Shown piece after piece: positions 1-8,557 of a stretch of 64,000 nucleotides of DNA. A program made the translations under genes and the position numbers. The notes beneath the pieces were generated by a model that was given only the letters and a program-made list of their open reading frames with translations, did not search any database and had not been told where the DNA came from. The number at the start of each line of letters is the position of its first letter. Within the stretch, counting starts at the first letter, position 1. The stretch covers positions 62,001 to 126,000 of the forward strand of contig JAPSLM010000003.1 in NCBI GenBank assembly GCA_031180825.1. The letters are read 5' to 3'. Source of the stretch: Paenibacillus sp. (lineage in GTDB: Bacteria; Bacillota; Bacilli; Paenibacillales; NBRC-103111).

Positions 1-1229
1 GAACCGGTATGTCCGACGAGCGCGATCGATTGCCCCGCCTTCACGCTCAAATCGATCCGCTGCAGCGCGTGCCGTCCGGGCTCGTATTCGAACTCCACCT
101 GCTTGAAATCGATGTCTCCGCGAATCGTCGGCAGCGGCCGGGCTGTTTCCTTCTCCGCCACGTTCGGCTGCTCATCGATAAATTCGAAGATCCGCTCCGA
201 CGAAGCCATCGCAATAAGCATCTGCGAATACATTTGGCCGAGCCGGTTGATCGGCTCCCAGAAGCTGCCGATGTAAGAGGCGAAGGCGACGAACAAGCCT
301 ACCGTCATTTCCCCGCTTTGAATGAAGGAGGCGCCGAGCAGGAACAAAATAAAGTAGCCGACCGCCCCGGTGACCTCGATGATCGGGTTAAACGACTGGT
401 TCAAGGTCGATGCGCGGTTCCACGATTTATGGTTGTCCTGATTCATTTGCTCGAAATAAGCGATGTTCTGCTTTTCCTGCGTGAACGCCTGCGTCACCTT
501 GATCCCTTGGATGCATTCGTTCAGATGGGCGTTAATGCGCGACGTCTTCGTCTGGACGACCTGCCAGGCCCGGCGAATTTTCACGCGCAGCCTTGTCGAA
601 ATCAGGAACATGATCGGCACCGTAACAATAATCGCTGCACCCAGCTTAACGTTGTAAAATAATAGGATGAAGATGATGCCGATCAGCTGCACACAGTCGA
701 TCATCAGGTTGACCGCGCCGTTTGTCAGCAAGTCTTGAAGCGAGTTCACATAGTTCGTCACGCGAACGAGAATCGAGCCTGCCGGACGCTTGTCGAAAAA
801 CCGGAACGACAGCCGTTGAATATGGCTGAACAGATCGTGGCGCAAATCATAGATGATCCGCTGGCCGATCTCGTTCGTATACCGGATACGATAGTTGTTC
901 GCGAGCCACTGAATGACATACAGCACGAGCATGGCGCCCACGCAAAGCGCGAGCAGCTTGCCGTCCTTCTGCTTCAGCGCGTTGTCGATCGCAAAGGCGA
1001 TCAGAAGCGGATTCAGCAGCTTCGTCAGAGCCCCGACGGCCATCATCATCAGGATGACCGGCGCCATCTGCTTTGCATACGGCTTCATATATTTGCCGAC
1101 TCGCTTCACTTGAACCCAGTCGAACCCTTTGTCAAGTTCCTCGTCGTCTTGGTAGACGAAGCGGGATTTCAGCAGTTCCTCGCCTTCCGGCTTGGAGCCG
1201 CCGGATGAATTGTTCCGTTGTCCGCTCAA
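1..1229 (-). CDS. Heterodimeric ABC multidrug exporter subunit (BmrD/YheH-like), 3' part outside window
   Basis: This is the N-terminal ~409 residues of an ABC exporter half-transporter. A hydrophilic N-terminus is followed by a six-helix-type membrane domain with the usual RFFDKRPAG...RVTNYV coupling-loop pattern. The ATPase domain then begins, and the window edge cuts it inside Walker A (VGHTGS). The start is a TTG at 1229 overlapping the TGA of the upstream exporter gene, with an AGGGGG ribosome binding site inside that gene, so the two are translationally coupled. Adjacent coupled exporter genes of unequal type are typical of BmrCD/YheIH-like heterodimers at the cell membrane, where this partner usually holds the catalytic Walker B glutamate; that part is not visible here. 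Confidence 0.9.
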   Translation of the reverse strand, partial: MSGQRNNSSGGSKPEGEELLKSRFVYQDDEELDKGFDWVQVKRVGKYMKPYAKQMAPVILMMMAVGALTKLLNPLLIAFAIDNALKQKDGKLLALCVGAMLVLYVIQWLANNYRIRYTNEIGQRIIYDLRHDLFSHIQRLSFRFFDKRPAGSILVRVTNYVNSLQDLLTNGAVNLMIDCVQLIGIIFILLFYNVKLGAAIIVTVPIMFLISTRLRVKIRRAWQVVQTKTSRINAHLNECIQGIKVTQAFTQEKQNIAYFEQMNQDNHKSWNRASTLNQSFNPIIEVTGAVGYFILFLLGASFIQSGEMTVGLFVAFASYIGSFWEPINRLGQMYSQMLIAMASSERIFEFIDEQPNVAEKETARPLPTIRGDIDFKQVEFEYEPGRHALQRIDLSVKAGQSIALVGHTG

Positions 1230-3094
1230 TGTGCGAGCCCCCTTACGTTAGCTTGAGAGGCAACGGCCGCTTCCGCCGCCGCCCCGGTATGCTCCGGTTG
1301 TTCTTCGGAACCGGCAAACCTGGACGCTTCATGGACCGATTCCGTACTTGCCTCGATTTCCTCCGGCTGATCGGCAAATTGAATTTTGTACGTTTCGAGG
1401 TACGGCCCCTCCTGCTTCATGAGCTCGGCGTGGGTGCCTCGCTGCACGATGCGGCCCTCATCCAGCACTAAAATCTCATCCGCATGCTTCAGCGAAGAGA
1501 TGCGGTGCGCGATAATAAATGTCGTACGGCCCTTCATCACCTCTTCAAAGCCTCGTTGAATCTCGTGCTCGGTTTCCATGTCTACGGCGCTTGTGGCATC
1601 GTCGAGAATTAAAATTTTCGGATTTTTCAACAGCGCCCGCGCAATCGCAATCCGCTGTTTTTGTCCGCCGGACAACCCGAGGCCCCGTTCGCCGACGATC
1701 GTATCGTAGCCCATCGGCAGCTCCATGATGAAATCGTGCGCTTTGGCCAGCTTCGCCGCCTGAATGACCTCTTCCATCGTCACGTCGCTGACACCGTAAC
1801 CGATGTTGCCTTTAATGCTCGAGGAAAACAAAAACGTCTCCTGGAATACGATTGCCATTTGACTGCGCAGACTTTCCAGCGAAATGTCGCGGATGTCCGT
1901 TCCATCGAGCGTGATCCGGCCGTCCTTCACATTGTAGGCCCGCAGAAGGAGCTGAATGACGGTCGATTTCCCGGAGCCTGTGCCGCCGAGCAGACCGATC
2001 ACCGAGCCGGCGGGCGCATCGAGATTGAAGCCGGCGAGCGCCGGCTGCTTATCCGTATACGCAAACGTCACGTTGTCGAACCGGACGTGGCCCTGTACCT
2101 GATCCGGCTGCAAAACAAGCGCATGTTCTTTATTTTTCACGTGTTCGTATTGATGCAGCACTTCGAGCAGCCGTTCACCGGCCGCTTTCGATTGCGTAAA
2201 GTTGTTGATATGAAAGCCGATCCCCCACATCGGACCGATGATGTACCAGATCAAGCTGAAAAAGGCGACAAGCTCCCCGAGCGAAATGCTTTCGTTGATG
2301 ACCATCCAGCCGCCGACTCCGAGCAGGATGACTACGCTCAGGTTGGCGAACAGCTCCATCAGAGGAAAATATTTGGCCCAAATGCCCGCGGTCAACACGT
2401 TGTTTTCCTTGTAATTTCCGTTTCGTTCGGCAAATTTGTCAATTTCATGCGATTCTCTCGCGAACGATTTGACCGTGCGCACCCCGGTGATGTTTTCCTG
2501 CACGGAGGTCGTCATGCTGCTCATCGATTGCCGGATCGACCGGAACGCCGGATGAATTTTTCCCTCGAACCGGATTGCCGTGTAGACGAGGAACGGCATG
2601 AAAATCATGGTGAGGAGCGTAAGCTGCCAATTGATGGACACCATCATGACGATGCCGAAAGCAAACATCATGACCACGTTCAAAATCTGGACGAAGCCGA
2701 AGCCGATAAAATCCCGTACGGCCTGCAGATCGGCTGTAAGGCGCGACATCAGATCGCCTGTGCGCGCTTTGTCGTAATACTGAAACGACAAATACTGCAG
2801 CTTCCGGTAAAGTGCGGCCCGCAGGTTGAATGCGGTTTGGTTGCCGAGCCGCGCACTGGTCGCGCCGTGCAGAAACTGAAACGTTGCTTTGACGATCATC
2901 ACGCCGGCCACGAGAAGCGCCAAGTACGGGACGGCCGAGAACTGTCCTTTCGAAATCACTTCGTCGATCAAGTACCGAAGCAGATTCGGGTACACGAGCC
3001 CCAGCGCCGTCGCCGTCATCAAACAAACGATCGAGGCATACAGAAACCTTCGTTCCGACCAGTAAAACTCCTTCAGCTGCTTAAATACTTCCAT
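1226..3094 (-). CDS. Heterodimeric ABC exporter subunit with degenerate Walker B (BmrC/YheI-like)
   Basis: A 622-residue half-transporter with an N-terminal exporter membrane domain (about residues 10-310) and a C-terminal ATPase domain. It has Walker A GGTGSGKS (near 370), Q-loop FQETF, signature LSGGQKQR (near 473), Walker B LILDD (near 496) and H-loop AHR. The residue after the Walker B aspartate is Asp instead of the catalytic Glu, the hallmark of the degenerate-site partner in BmrCD-type heterodimers. The frame is open to a GTG at 3160, but the ATG at 3094 has an ideal AGGAGG site six bases upstream and was chosen. It overlaps the downstream exporter gene by 4 bases. The substrate is probably a drug or lipid-like amphiphile; the sequence does not show which. 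Confidence 0.9.
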   Translation of the reverse strand: MEVFKQLKEFYWSERRFLYASIVCLMTATALGLVYPNLLRYLIDEVISKGQFSAVPYLALLVAGVMIVKATFQFLHGATSARLGNQTAFNLRAALYRKLQYLSFQYYDKARTGDLMSRLTADLQAVRDFIGFGFVQILNVVMMFAFGIVMMVSINWQLTLLTMIFMPFLVYTAIRFEGKIHPAFRSIRQSMSSMTTSVQENITGVRTVKSFARESHEIDKFAERNGNYKENNVLTAGIWAKYFPLMELFANLSVVILLGVGGWMVINESISLGELVAFFSLIWYIIGPMWGIGFHINNFTQSKAAGERLLEVLHQYEHVKNKEHALVLQPDQVQGHVRFDNVTFAYTDKQPALAGFNLDAPAGSVIGLLGGTGSGKSTVIQLLLRAYNVKDGRITLDGTDIRDISLESLRSQMAIVFQETFLFSSSIKGNIGYGVSDVTMEEVIQAAKLAKAHDFIMELPMGYDTIVGERGLGLSGGQKQRIAIARALLKNPKILILDDATSAVDMETEHEIQRGFEEVMKGRTTFIIAHRISSLKHADEILVLDEGRIVQRGTHAELMKQEGPYLETYKIQFADQPEEIEASTESVHEASRFAGSEEQPEHTGAAAEAAVASQANVRGLAH

Positions 3095-3200
3095 GGAGCT
3101 CCTCCTTCTCCGGCTTTGCTGCGAGAGCGCTTCCTTTTCATGCAAAGCCTTTGCCGACACATTTTTTTCTCACGGAATACGGCGGTAGAGCCGCAAAAGC

Positions 3201-3238
3201 AAAAATGGCTTTCGAAGCAGGTCTGTTGCTCCGAAAGC
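3201..3238 (-). terminator. Terminator-like hairpin in the exporter leader (possible attenuator)
   Basis: Read on the minus strand, GCTTTCGGAGC pairs with GCTTCGAAAGC across a 9-base loop and is followed by CATTTTTGC. It sits only a few bases after the predicted transcription start and well ahead of the first exporter gene. An intrinsic hairpin in this position suggests attenuation of the drug exporter, as known in principle for bmrCD, but I see no convincing leader peptide. Confidence 0.45.
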
Positions 3239-3256
3239 GTTTCAGCTATGAGAAGA

Positions 3257-3285
3257 AGTGTAGCATCATCCCCAAGGGGCGGCAA
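3257..3285 (-). promoter_or_regulatory. Candidate sigma-A promoter of the exporter operon
   Basis: On the minus strand TTGCCG (3285-3280) and TACACT (3262-3257) are separated by 17 bases. Transcription from here would begin near 3250 and give a leader of about 155 nt before the exporter start codon. The match to consensus is moderate (4/6 in each box). Confidence 0.5.
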
Positions 3286-3408
3286 ATACGGGTTGCCCCA
3301 TAATCTTGATTTTCCCACAGTATTCCTTCAAATCGTCACAATATGGAAGCGCAGCGCCACTATTTCTCCCGAATAATACGAAATCGTCAAAATGTAAGCC
3401 CTTTCACA

Positions 3409-3448
3409 AAAACAAAAAAGCGAGGCCGCCCGTTATCGGACAACCTCG
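3409..3448 (-). terminator. Intrinsic terminator after dynA
   Basis: Minus-strand stem CGAGG-TT-GTCCG / CGGGC-GG-CCTCG with an ATAA loop is followed by CTTTTTTG. It lies 60 bases after the dynamin stop codon. Confidence 0.8.
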
Positions 3449-3507
3449 GATGCAGCGCGTTTGTACTCCGCTAAAAGGAAAGGCGTTCATCGAAAAATAT
3501 CGTTATT

Positions 3508-6500
3508 TCATCCAATAAAATTCAACAATTTGCCGTGCTTCGCCTGAAGCTCATTCAAGTCGACCTTCATTTCAAGCGCTTCGAGCAGCCCTTCGCCGTG
3601 CTCCTCCAACGCCTGCCGGAGCCGGGCCGCCAGCTCCCGCATGACGCTTCGCAGCTGCTCTGCATAGGCTTCCTCCAGGAAGGCCGCTTGCGTATCGGCA
3701 AAGCGTGTCATCGGCGCGTTCAACCGGGCCTCCAGCTCCCGGCGCAGCTCCGTTTTCCCCTCGCCTTCGAAGAAGTGCTTCGCATTTTTGAAGAAGCCTG
3801 CCAGCCATTTGGGCTGAACGTCTGCTGCCTCCAGCATCGCGTTCAGCTCCGGCGTCTTCAGCTTGAACGGCTCGAACCCCGGAGCTTCGAAGGACGGGAT
3901 TCCCGCGCTCCGGATGGCCTCGGACCAATTCTCCGACGCGGCAGCCGCGATGCGGTTGATTTTGTTCTCGATCCGCAGCGTGGTTGCCAGCACCTCCTGG
4001 TTCAAATCGAAGGAAAGCATCCGTCTCAGATCCTCCCATGCAGACAGCATGACCGTTTTCGGATCGCGGCGGTCGTCGCGGAATACGGCCGGGTTGAAGG
4101 CCGTATTGAACAGATCGCCGAAGCGGTAGGACGTGCGCTGCTTGACATAGTACAGCAGCTCTTGAATTTCCTTGGACAGCTCGCGGGCTTCCGCGTCCGT
4201 ATCAGGGGCGGCCAGCCTCTTCTGGGCTTCGGCAAGCGCCGTACGCAGCGCTTCGGCTTGGCGGCGGCGCTCCGACGCATCCGCCCGGGAGCTGTCCATC
4301 CAGCGCTGAAGCACGTCGGCCGCGCGGCGGATATCCGCATCGCCCGCCCGGACCGCCATCTCGGTCAGCTCCGCGAACGTAAAGCGGACGAATTCCCGCT
4401 CGAAGCGCAAAATGCCCGATTGCTCGACCGTCTCCCGGTCCTGCTGGATTTTCCCTTCGAGCGCATAGTAGCTCGACAACGGATAAATCCGCGGGTGCCG
4501 GATCCCGTGCTGGAGCAGGTTCGTTTCGACGTGCTTGACGACCCCGTCCAGCTCTTCGGCGGAGGAAGCCAAGTCTGCGGCGTTAACGATGAAAAACATT
4601 TTATCCAGCTCGAAGCTGTCTTTCACGCGTCCGAGCTGCAGCAAAAACTCTTTATCCGCATGGGAAAACGCATGGTTATAATACGTAACGAACAAAATCG
4701 CGTCGGCATTCTTGATATAATCGAACGCTACGCCGGTATGACGGGCGTTAATGGAATCCGCTCCCGGCGTATCGACCAGAACGACGCCCTGCTCGGTGAG
4801 CGGGTTCGCATAGTACAGCTCGATCAGCTCGACGAAGCACGACTTGGCCTCGTCGGCGGCATACCGGCCGAACTCGTCGGCCGTAACGCGCAGCTCCTGA
4901 CCGAGGTGCGGGCTCATCTCCGCCCAGCCTTTCTCGACCGCTTTAAGAAACGCATAATGCGGCTTGCCCTTGCCCGGAATTTGATCGGCCGCCAGCCTAT
5001 GAATGGCCGTCAGCGCCTTCTCCATCGAATCGACGGAAACGCCCAGAACTTCCAGCGAGTAGAACACGTCGGAGGCCAGCCGTTCCGGCGCTTTCATCCG
5101 TACTTTGGCCGTGCCGTGCGGCCAGCCCTCTTCCGGGTCCGGCGGCATGATTTTGTTGATCGCCGCGGTCGTCGGATTCGGCGAGACCGGCAGCACCCGT
5201 TCGCCGATCAGCGCATTGGCGAACGATGATTTGCCCGCGCTGAACGCGCCGAAGAGCGCGATCGTGAAGCGGTTGTTCGCCAGCCGCTCCGCCTTCTCTT
5301 CGAGCGAGCGGCGGATGCTTTGCAGCGCCGGGGCGCCGGCAAGCTCCTCCGCGGCGCCGCCTAAGCGTGCGGCGGCTTCGTGCAGCCGCCGCCGGTGTCC
5401 GCCTGCGGCGAGCGCGTCCGCGACGCCGTCGGCGTCGCCGCGGCCCGCCCGCTGCGCGAGCCACGCGAGGGACTCGCGTGACTCGCGCCCGGCGGGCGCC
5501 GCGGCCTGCGGCGCAGCCGCCGCTGCCGCAGGCGAGCCGGGCGCAGCCGCGGGCGCGGGCAGCGCCGGCGCGGCCGCGGCCGGCAGCTGCGCCAGCAGCG
5601 CGGCGCCGTAGGCGGCCTCGGCCTGCGCGAGGCGCTCCAGCTCGCGCAGGCCCGCGAGCCGCGCGTCGAGCTCGGCGAGCCGCGCGCGCAGCGCCGCGAG
5701 GCGCGGCTGCAGGGCGGCCGCCAGCGCCGCGATCAGCTCGTCGGCGGCCGCATACGCCTCCTTGCGGTACAAGCTTTTCGCTTCCGCGGCAATCTGCTTC
5801 GAGTAGGTCAGCGTATACTCGTTTCCGAACACCGCGGCCTCGTTCACCTGTCCGGCCAGCCATTCCGGCGTGAGCTCCACGCTGATCCGGTCGGCTGCCT
5901 CGTTTATAGCGCCCGCGGGCAGGCCGTGGCCTTCCAGCTTCGCTTTGACCGTCTGCTGTACGTGTCGCGCCACCTGCGTCTCCACTTGCGACGCAAAATC
6001 CTTATGCAGCGCAGCAAGCCGCTGCTCCCGCTCCGCCGTCGTCTTCGCGGCGGAGCCAAACCAGCCGACCTTGAAGCCGGGTCGCCGGCTTTCCAAATAC
6101 GCGTGCGCGAGGTCCCGCGTCACGGCCGGAATGACGTTGGCGTTGTCCAAGACCGCCGCCACGTCTTTGCGCACCGCGGCCTGCAGCTCCGCCGGCAGCG
6201 ATTCGATCCGCGCCAGCTCGGCGCCCGCCTCCGCGTACTCCGCCTGGACGGCGTCCAGATCTTCGCCGGAGGCAGCCAGCCGCTCGCGGATCGCTTCCTT
6301 CGCCGGCTCGTTGCGCTCGGCCATCTTCTCGGCGTGCGCCGCGGCAAGCGCGCGCGCCGACTTCTCGAGGCTGAGCCGCACGAGCGGCTGCCGCAGCCCG
6401 ATCAATTGTCCGAGCAGCCCTTCCAGCTCGTTCCATTCGCTGGACGGATGATCCGGCACTTTGACCGAGGTGTAAACGATTCCGTCCGGGCGCACGCCCC

Positions 6501-7260
6501 AGCTGGCGAACGCTTCGCGCACGCCTTCCCGATAGGTGGTGAACGACAGCTCCTGCTCCCGGTGCTTATCGATCATATTCACGATCAAATAGAGCGGCTT
6601 GCCCCACTCCGTCATTTTTTTCGCAAACGCCAAATTAATTTCCGACTGCACATGGTTGTAGTCCATCACATAAAACACAACATCGGCCAAATGCAGCGCC
6701 GACTCTGTCGCCAATTGGTGCGCGTCGTCCGTCGAGTCGATTCCGGGCGTATCCAGCAGCGCCGCATGCTCTCCCAGGAACGGGATGGGGTAGCGAATTT
6801 CCACCGTTTCGATGGCCTCGCCGTTACGGCAGTGCTCCGCAAGCTCGTCCAACGGCACCGTTTCGGACCGTTGTTCTCCAACGCCTTGAGCCCGATCTTC
6901 TGTCTCGTTGCTGCGGTAAATAACCCGTGCCCCGGCTTCCCCGTTCACGATACTCACAATGTTCGCGCTCGTCGGAATCGGACTCGACGGCAGCAGCTGA
7001 TGCCCGCACAGCCGGTTGATGAGACTCGACTTACCGGCGGAGAAGTGTCCGCAAAACGCCAAATAAAGCCGCTCGCTTTGCGCTTTCGCCAACAGCTGCC
7101 GCAGTTTCTTTCCGTTTTCTCCGTCCCCCGTTTGCTCTACCTGCGCAAGCAGCCCGCGAACGGCCGCTAGCATTTTATCCTGCGAGGTCCCGCTTCGCAT
7201 CCCCTCTTCGTTCCCCGTGTCGACAAACGTCGTTTCCGCTATAGTCAATTCGCTTTTCAT
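3508..7260 (-). CDS. dynA: Double-headed bacterial dynamin-like GTPase (DynA/YpbR)
   Basis: A 1250-residue protein with two complete dynamin-type GTPase heads in one chain, close to the ~1190 residues of B. subtilis DynA. Head 1 has P-loop GHFSAGKSS (near 70), LLDTPGIDS (near 170) and NMIDKH. Head 2 has GAFSAGKSS (near 670) and LVDTPGADS (near 828). Long helical segments follow each head. Family members bind and tether membranes and aid repair after phage or antibiotic damage. The ATG at 7260 has AGGAGA four bases upstream and is preferred over an open extension to 7431. The segment joining the heads (5360-5720) is extremely GC-rich, coding Ala/Pro/Gly and Ala/Arg-rich sequence, and may be lineage-specific. 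Confidence 0.93.
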   Translation of the reverse strand: MKSELTIAETTFVDTGNEEGMRSGTSQDKMLAAVRGLLAQVEQTGDGENGKKLRQLLAKAQSERLYLAFCGHFSAGKSSLINRLCGHQLLPSSPIPTSANIVSIVNGEAGARVIYRSNETEDRAQGVGEQRSETVPLDELAEHCRNGEAIETVEIRYPIPFLGEHAALLDTPGIDSTDDAHQLATESALHLADVVFYVMDYNHVQSEINLAFAKKMTEWGKPLYLIVNMIDKHREQELSFTTYREGVREAFASWGVRPDGIVYTSVKVPDHPSSEWNELEGLLGQLIGLRQPLVRLSLEKSARALAAAHAEKMAERNEPAKEAIRERLAASGEDLDAVQAEYAEAGAELARIESLPAELQAAVRKDVAAVLDNANVIPAVTRDLAHAYLESRRPGFKVGWFGSAAKTTAEREQRLAALHKDFASQVETQVARHVQQTVKAKLEGHGLPAGAINEAADRISVELTPEWLAGQVNEAAVFGNEYTLTYSKQIAAEAKSLYRKEAYAAADELIAALAAALQPRLAALRARLAELDARLAGLRELERLAQAEAAYGAALLAQLPAAAAPALPAPAAAPGSPAAAAAAPQAAAPAGRESRESLAWLAQRAGRGDADGVADALAAGGHRRRLHEAAARLGGAAEELAGAPALQSIRRSLEEKAERLANNRFTIALFGAFSAGKSSFANALIGERVLPVSPNPTTAAINKIMPPDPEEGWPHGTAKVRMKAPERLASDVFYSLEVLGVSVDSMEKALTAIHRLAADQIPGKGKPHYAFLKAVEKGWAEMSPHLGQELRVTADEFGRYAADEAKSCFVELIELYYANPLTEQGVVLVDTPGADSINARHTGVAFDYIKNADAILFVTYYNHAFSHADKEFLLQLGRVKDSFELDKMFFIVNAADLASSAEELDGVVKHVETNLLQHGIRHPRIYPLSSYYALEGKIQQDRETVEQSGILRFEREFVRFTFAELTEMAVRAGDADIRRAADVLQRWMDSSRADASERRRQAEALRTALAEAQKRLAAPDTDAEARELSKEIQELLYYVKQRTSYRFGDLFNTAFNPAVFRDDRRDPKTVMLSAWEDLRRMLSFDLNQEVLATTLRIENKINRIAAAASENWSEAIRSAGIPSFEAPGFEPFKLKTPELNAMLEAADVQPKWLAGFFKNAKHFFEGEGKTELRRELEARLNAPMTRFADTQAAFLEEAYAEQLRSVMRELAARLRQALEEHGEGLLEALEMKVDLNELQAKHGKLLNFIG

Positions 7261-7361
7261 CGTTTCTCCTGCCCCTGTTCTTCCTCTGTCTAATACGAAT
7301 GATATCGGCTTTTTCGTTTTCGGTCCACAGCCGTCTCCGCTGAAACGCGCCGGACAAAAAG

Positions 7362-7386
7362 AAAAAACCGAATCGCTTCGGTTTTT
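7362..7386. terminator. Bidirectional intrinsic terminator
   Basis: AAAAACCGAA and TTCGGTTTTT form a ten-base stem with a tight TCGC loop, with A and T runs on both sides. It overlaps the TAA stop of the small gene that follows nth and separates that unit from dynA. Confidence 0.85.
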
Positions 7387-7657
7387 AGTGTACCATATTT
7401 TCGGTCTCCGGAATAAATATTTCGAAAACATCGCGATGCTGCAAAATCGTAATGTCCTTATCCTTCACTTTCATGACCACGACTTCCGGGCGCTGCTTCA
7501 TACGGTTCAAATAATTTTCCGGTACGCTGCCCGACTCCGTTACGATGACGCCTTCCACCTGCTTCTCTTCGTTTTCCTCTAAAGGAGTCTCAAGCACTTT
7601 CTCGTAAATATCCGAAAACAGTTCAAAATCGCTGGTGTAGACCGATATGCATTTCAT
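7385..7657 (-). CDS. Small conserved protein of unknown function downstream of nth
   Basis: A 90-residue soluble, acidic protein with no signal peptide or membrane segment. It alternates short beta-like stretches with charged loops and has no motif that I recognise. It starts 21 bases after the nth stop codon with a purine-rich ribosome site, so it is cotranscribed with nth. The stop codon is embedded in an intrinsic terminator, making this the last gene of the unit. Codon use matches its neighbours and it looks like a genuine gene, but I assign no function. Confidence 0.7.
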   Translation of the reverse strand: MKCISVYTSDFELFSDIYEKVLETPLEENEEKQVEGVIVTESGSVPENYLNRMKQRPEVVVMKVKDKDITILQHRDVFEIFIPETENMVH

Positions 7658-7678
7658 CTCTAATCCTATCCTTTCGTA

Positions 7679-8386
7679 TTACGCTTCTTTAGTTTTTGCA
7701 GCCTTGACTGCTGCTTTCGCTTTTGGTATAGGCTTCCTATTCGAGTTCGATTTCATTCGTTTTTTACCTTCTCGGCAAAGATCGATCAAAGGGCAAACCT
7801 CGCATTTCGGGTTTTGCGCTTTACAGTGATAACGTCCGAAAAAAATGAGCCGATGATGCGTCTGCGTCCATTCTTCGCGCGGCACCCGTTTCATCAGCTT
7901 TTTTTCCACCTCGAGCACCGAATCGTTAACCCCGGCAAGCCCGAGCCGTTTCGACACCCGTTCCACATGCGTATCGACGGCGATCGCAGGCACGTCGAAG
8001 GCGTTGGAAACGACGACGTTCGCCGTTTTTCGTCCGACGCCCGGCAATTCCACCAGCTTCTCGTGTTCACGGGGCACTTCCCCGTTATACTTGTCCAAAA
8101 GCATTGCGCACAAAGCCTGAATATTTTTGGCTTTGTTCCGGAACAAACCGATCCGCCGAATGTCCTGCTCCAGTTCTTCGAGCGGTACGGCCAAATAGTC
8201 TTCCGGCCTCTTGTACTTTTGAAACAACGTGGCGGTTACTTTGTTGACCGTCTCGTCCGTACATTGGGCCGACAACAGGACGGCGATCGTCAGCTCGAAC
8301 GCATTCGAGTGGTTAAGCTCGCAATGGGCATCCGGGAACATTTCGGCAATCGTATCCAATATGGTTCTCGCTTGCGTCTGGTTCAT
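7679..8386 (-). CDS. nth: Endonuclease III, DNA glycosylase/AP lyase
   Basis: A 235-residue base-excision repair enzyme that removes oxidised pyrimidines and cleaves abasic sites. The helix-hairpin-helix is LPGVGRKTANVV, carrying the catalytic lysine in GRK, and the catalytic aspartate is in AVDTHVERV. The C-terminal [4Fe-4S] ligands are present as Cys-x6-Cys-x2-Cys-x5-Cys. A Lys/Ala-rich tail of about 25 residues follows the cluster. The start codon has a good GGGAG site. In B. subtilis nth follows dnaD and asnS; here those genes are absent and nth heads its own short unit. Confidence 0.96.
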   Translation of the reverse strand: MNQTQARTILDTIAEMFPDAHCELNHSNAFELTIAVLLSAQCTDETVNKVTATLFQKYKRPEDYLAVPLEELEQDIRRIGLFRNKAKNIQALCAMLLDKYNGEVPREHEKLVELPGVGRKTANVVVSNAFDVPAIAVDTHVERVSKRLGLAGVNDSVLEVEKKLMKRVPREEWTQTHHRLIFFGRYHCKAQNPKCEVCPLIDLCREGKKRMKSNSNRKPIPKAKAAVKAAKTKEA

Positions 8387-8418
8387 GCTCCCTATCCTTT
8401 CTTTCGCCTGTTTCTTAC

Positions 8419-8447
8419 AGTTTACCGAAACGCTGCAGTCGAATCAA
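8419..8447 (-). promoter_or_regulatory. Candidate sigma-A promoter of nth
   Basis: Minus-strand TTGATT (8447-8442) and TAAACT (8424-8419) are spaced by 17 bases, about 35 bases upstream of the nth start codon. Confidence 0.5.
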
Positions 8448-8480
8448 TGACTAATGCCGACAAAATGCGAACTTTTTACG

Positions 8481-8525
8481 AAAAAACCGCCTATGCAGCA
8501 AGAAAAGTTCTCACTACACAGACGG
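8481..8525 (-). terminator. Intrinsic terminator after the SLH gene
   Basis: A twelve-base stem (CCGTCTGTGTAG with CTGCATAGGCGG, including G-U pairs) is followed by six T on the minus strand. It ends the amidase-lipoprotein-SLH unit. Confidence 0.8.
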
Positions 8526-8557
8526 CTCAAACCGGTTAAAAGTTTCAAATACACCGA

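Noticed and set aside
3073-3318. 81-codon open frame in the exporter leader as a BmrB-type leader peptide
   Set aside because: It lacks a ribosome site, starts upstream of the predicted transcription start and overlaps the hairpin and the exporter start in another phase.
1661-5229. Long open frames on the plus strand opposite the exporter and dynamin genes
   Set aside because: They are antisense shadows of strongly supported minus-strand genes in GC-rich codons, with no ribosome sites or recognisable domains.
5367-5873. Arg/Pro/Ala-rich open frames in several phases over the dynA linker
   Set aside because: An effect of extreme GC content; only the dynA frame continues into GTPase motifs on both sides.
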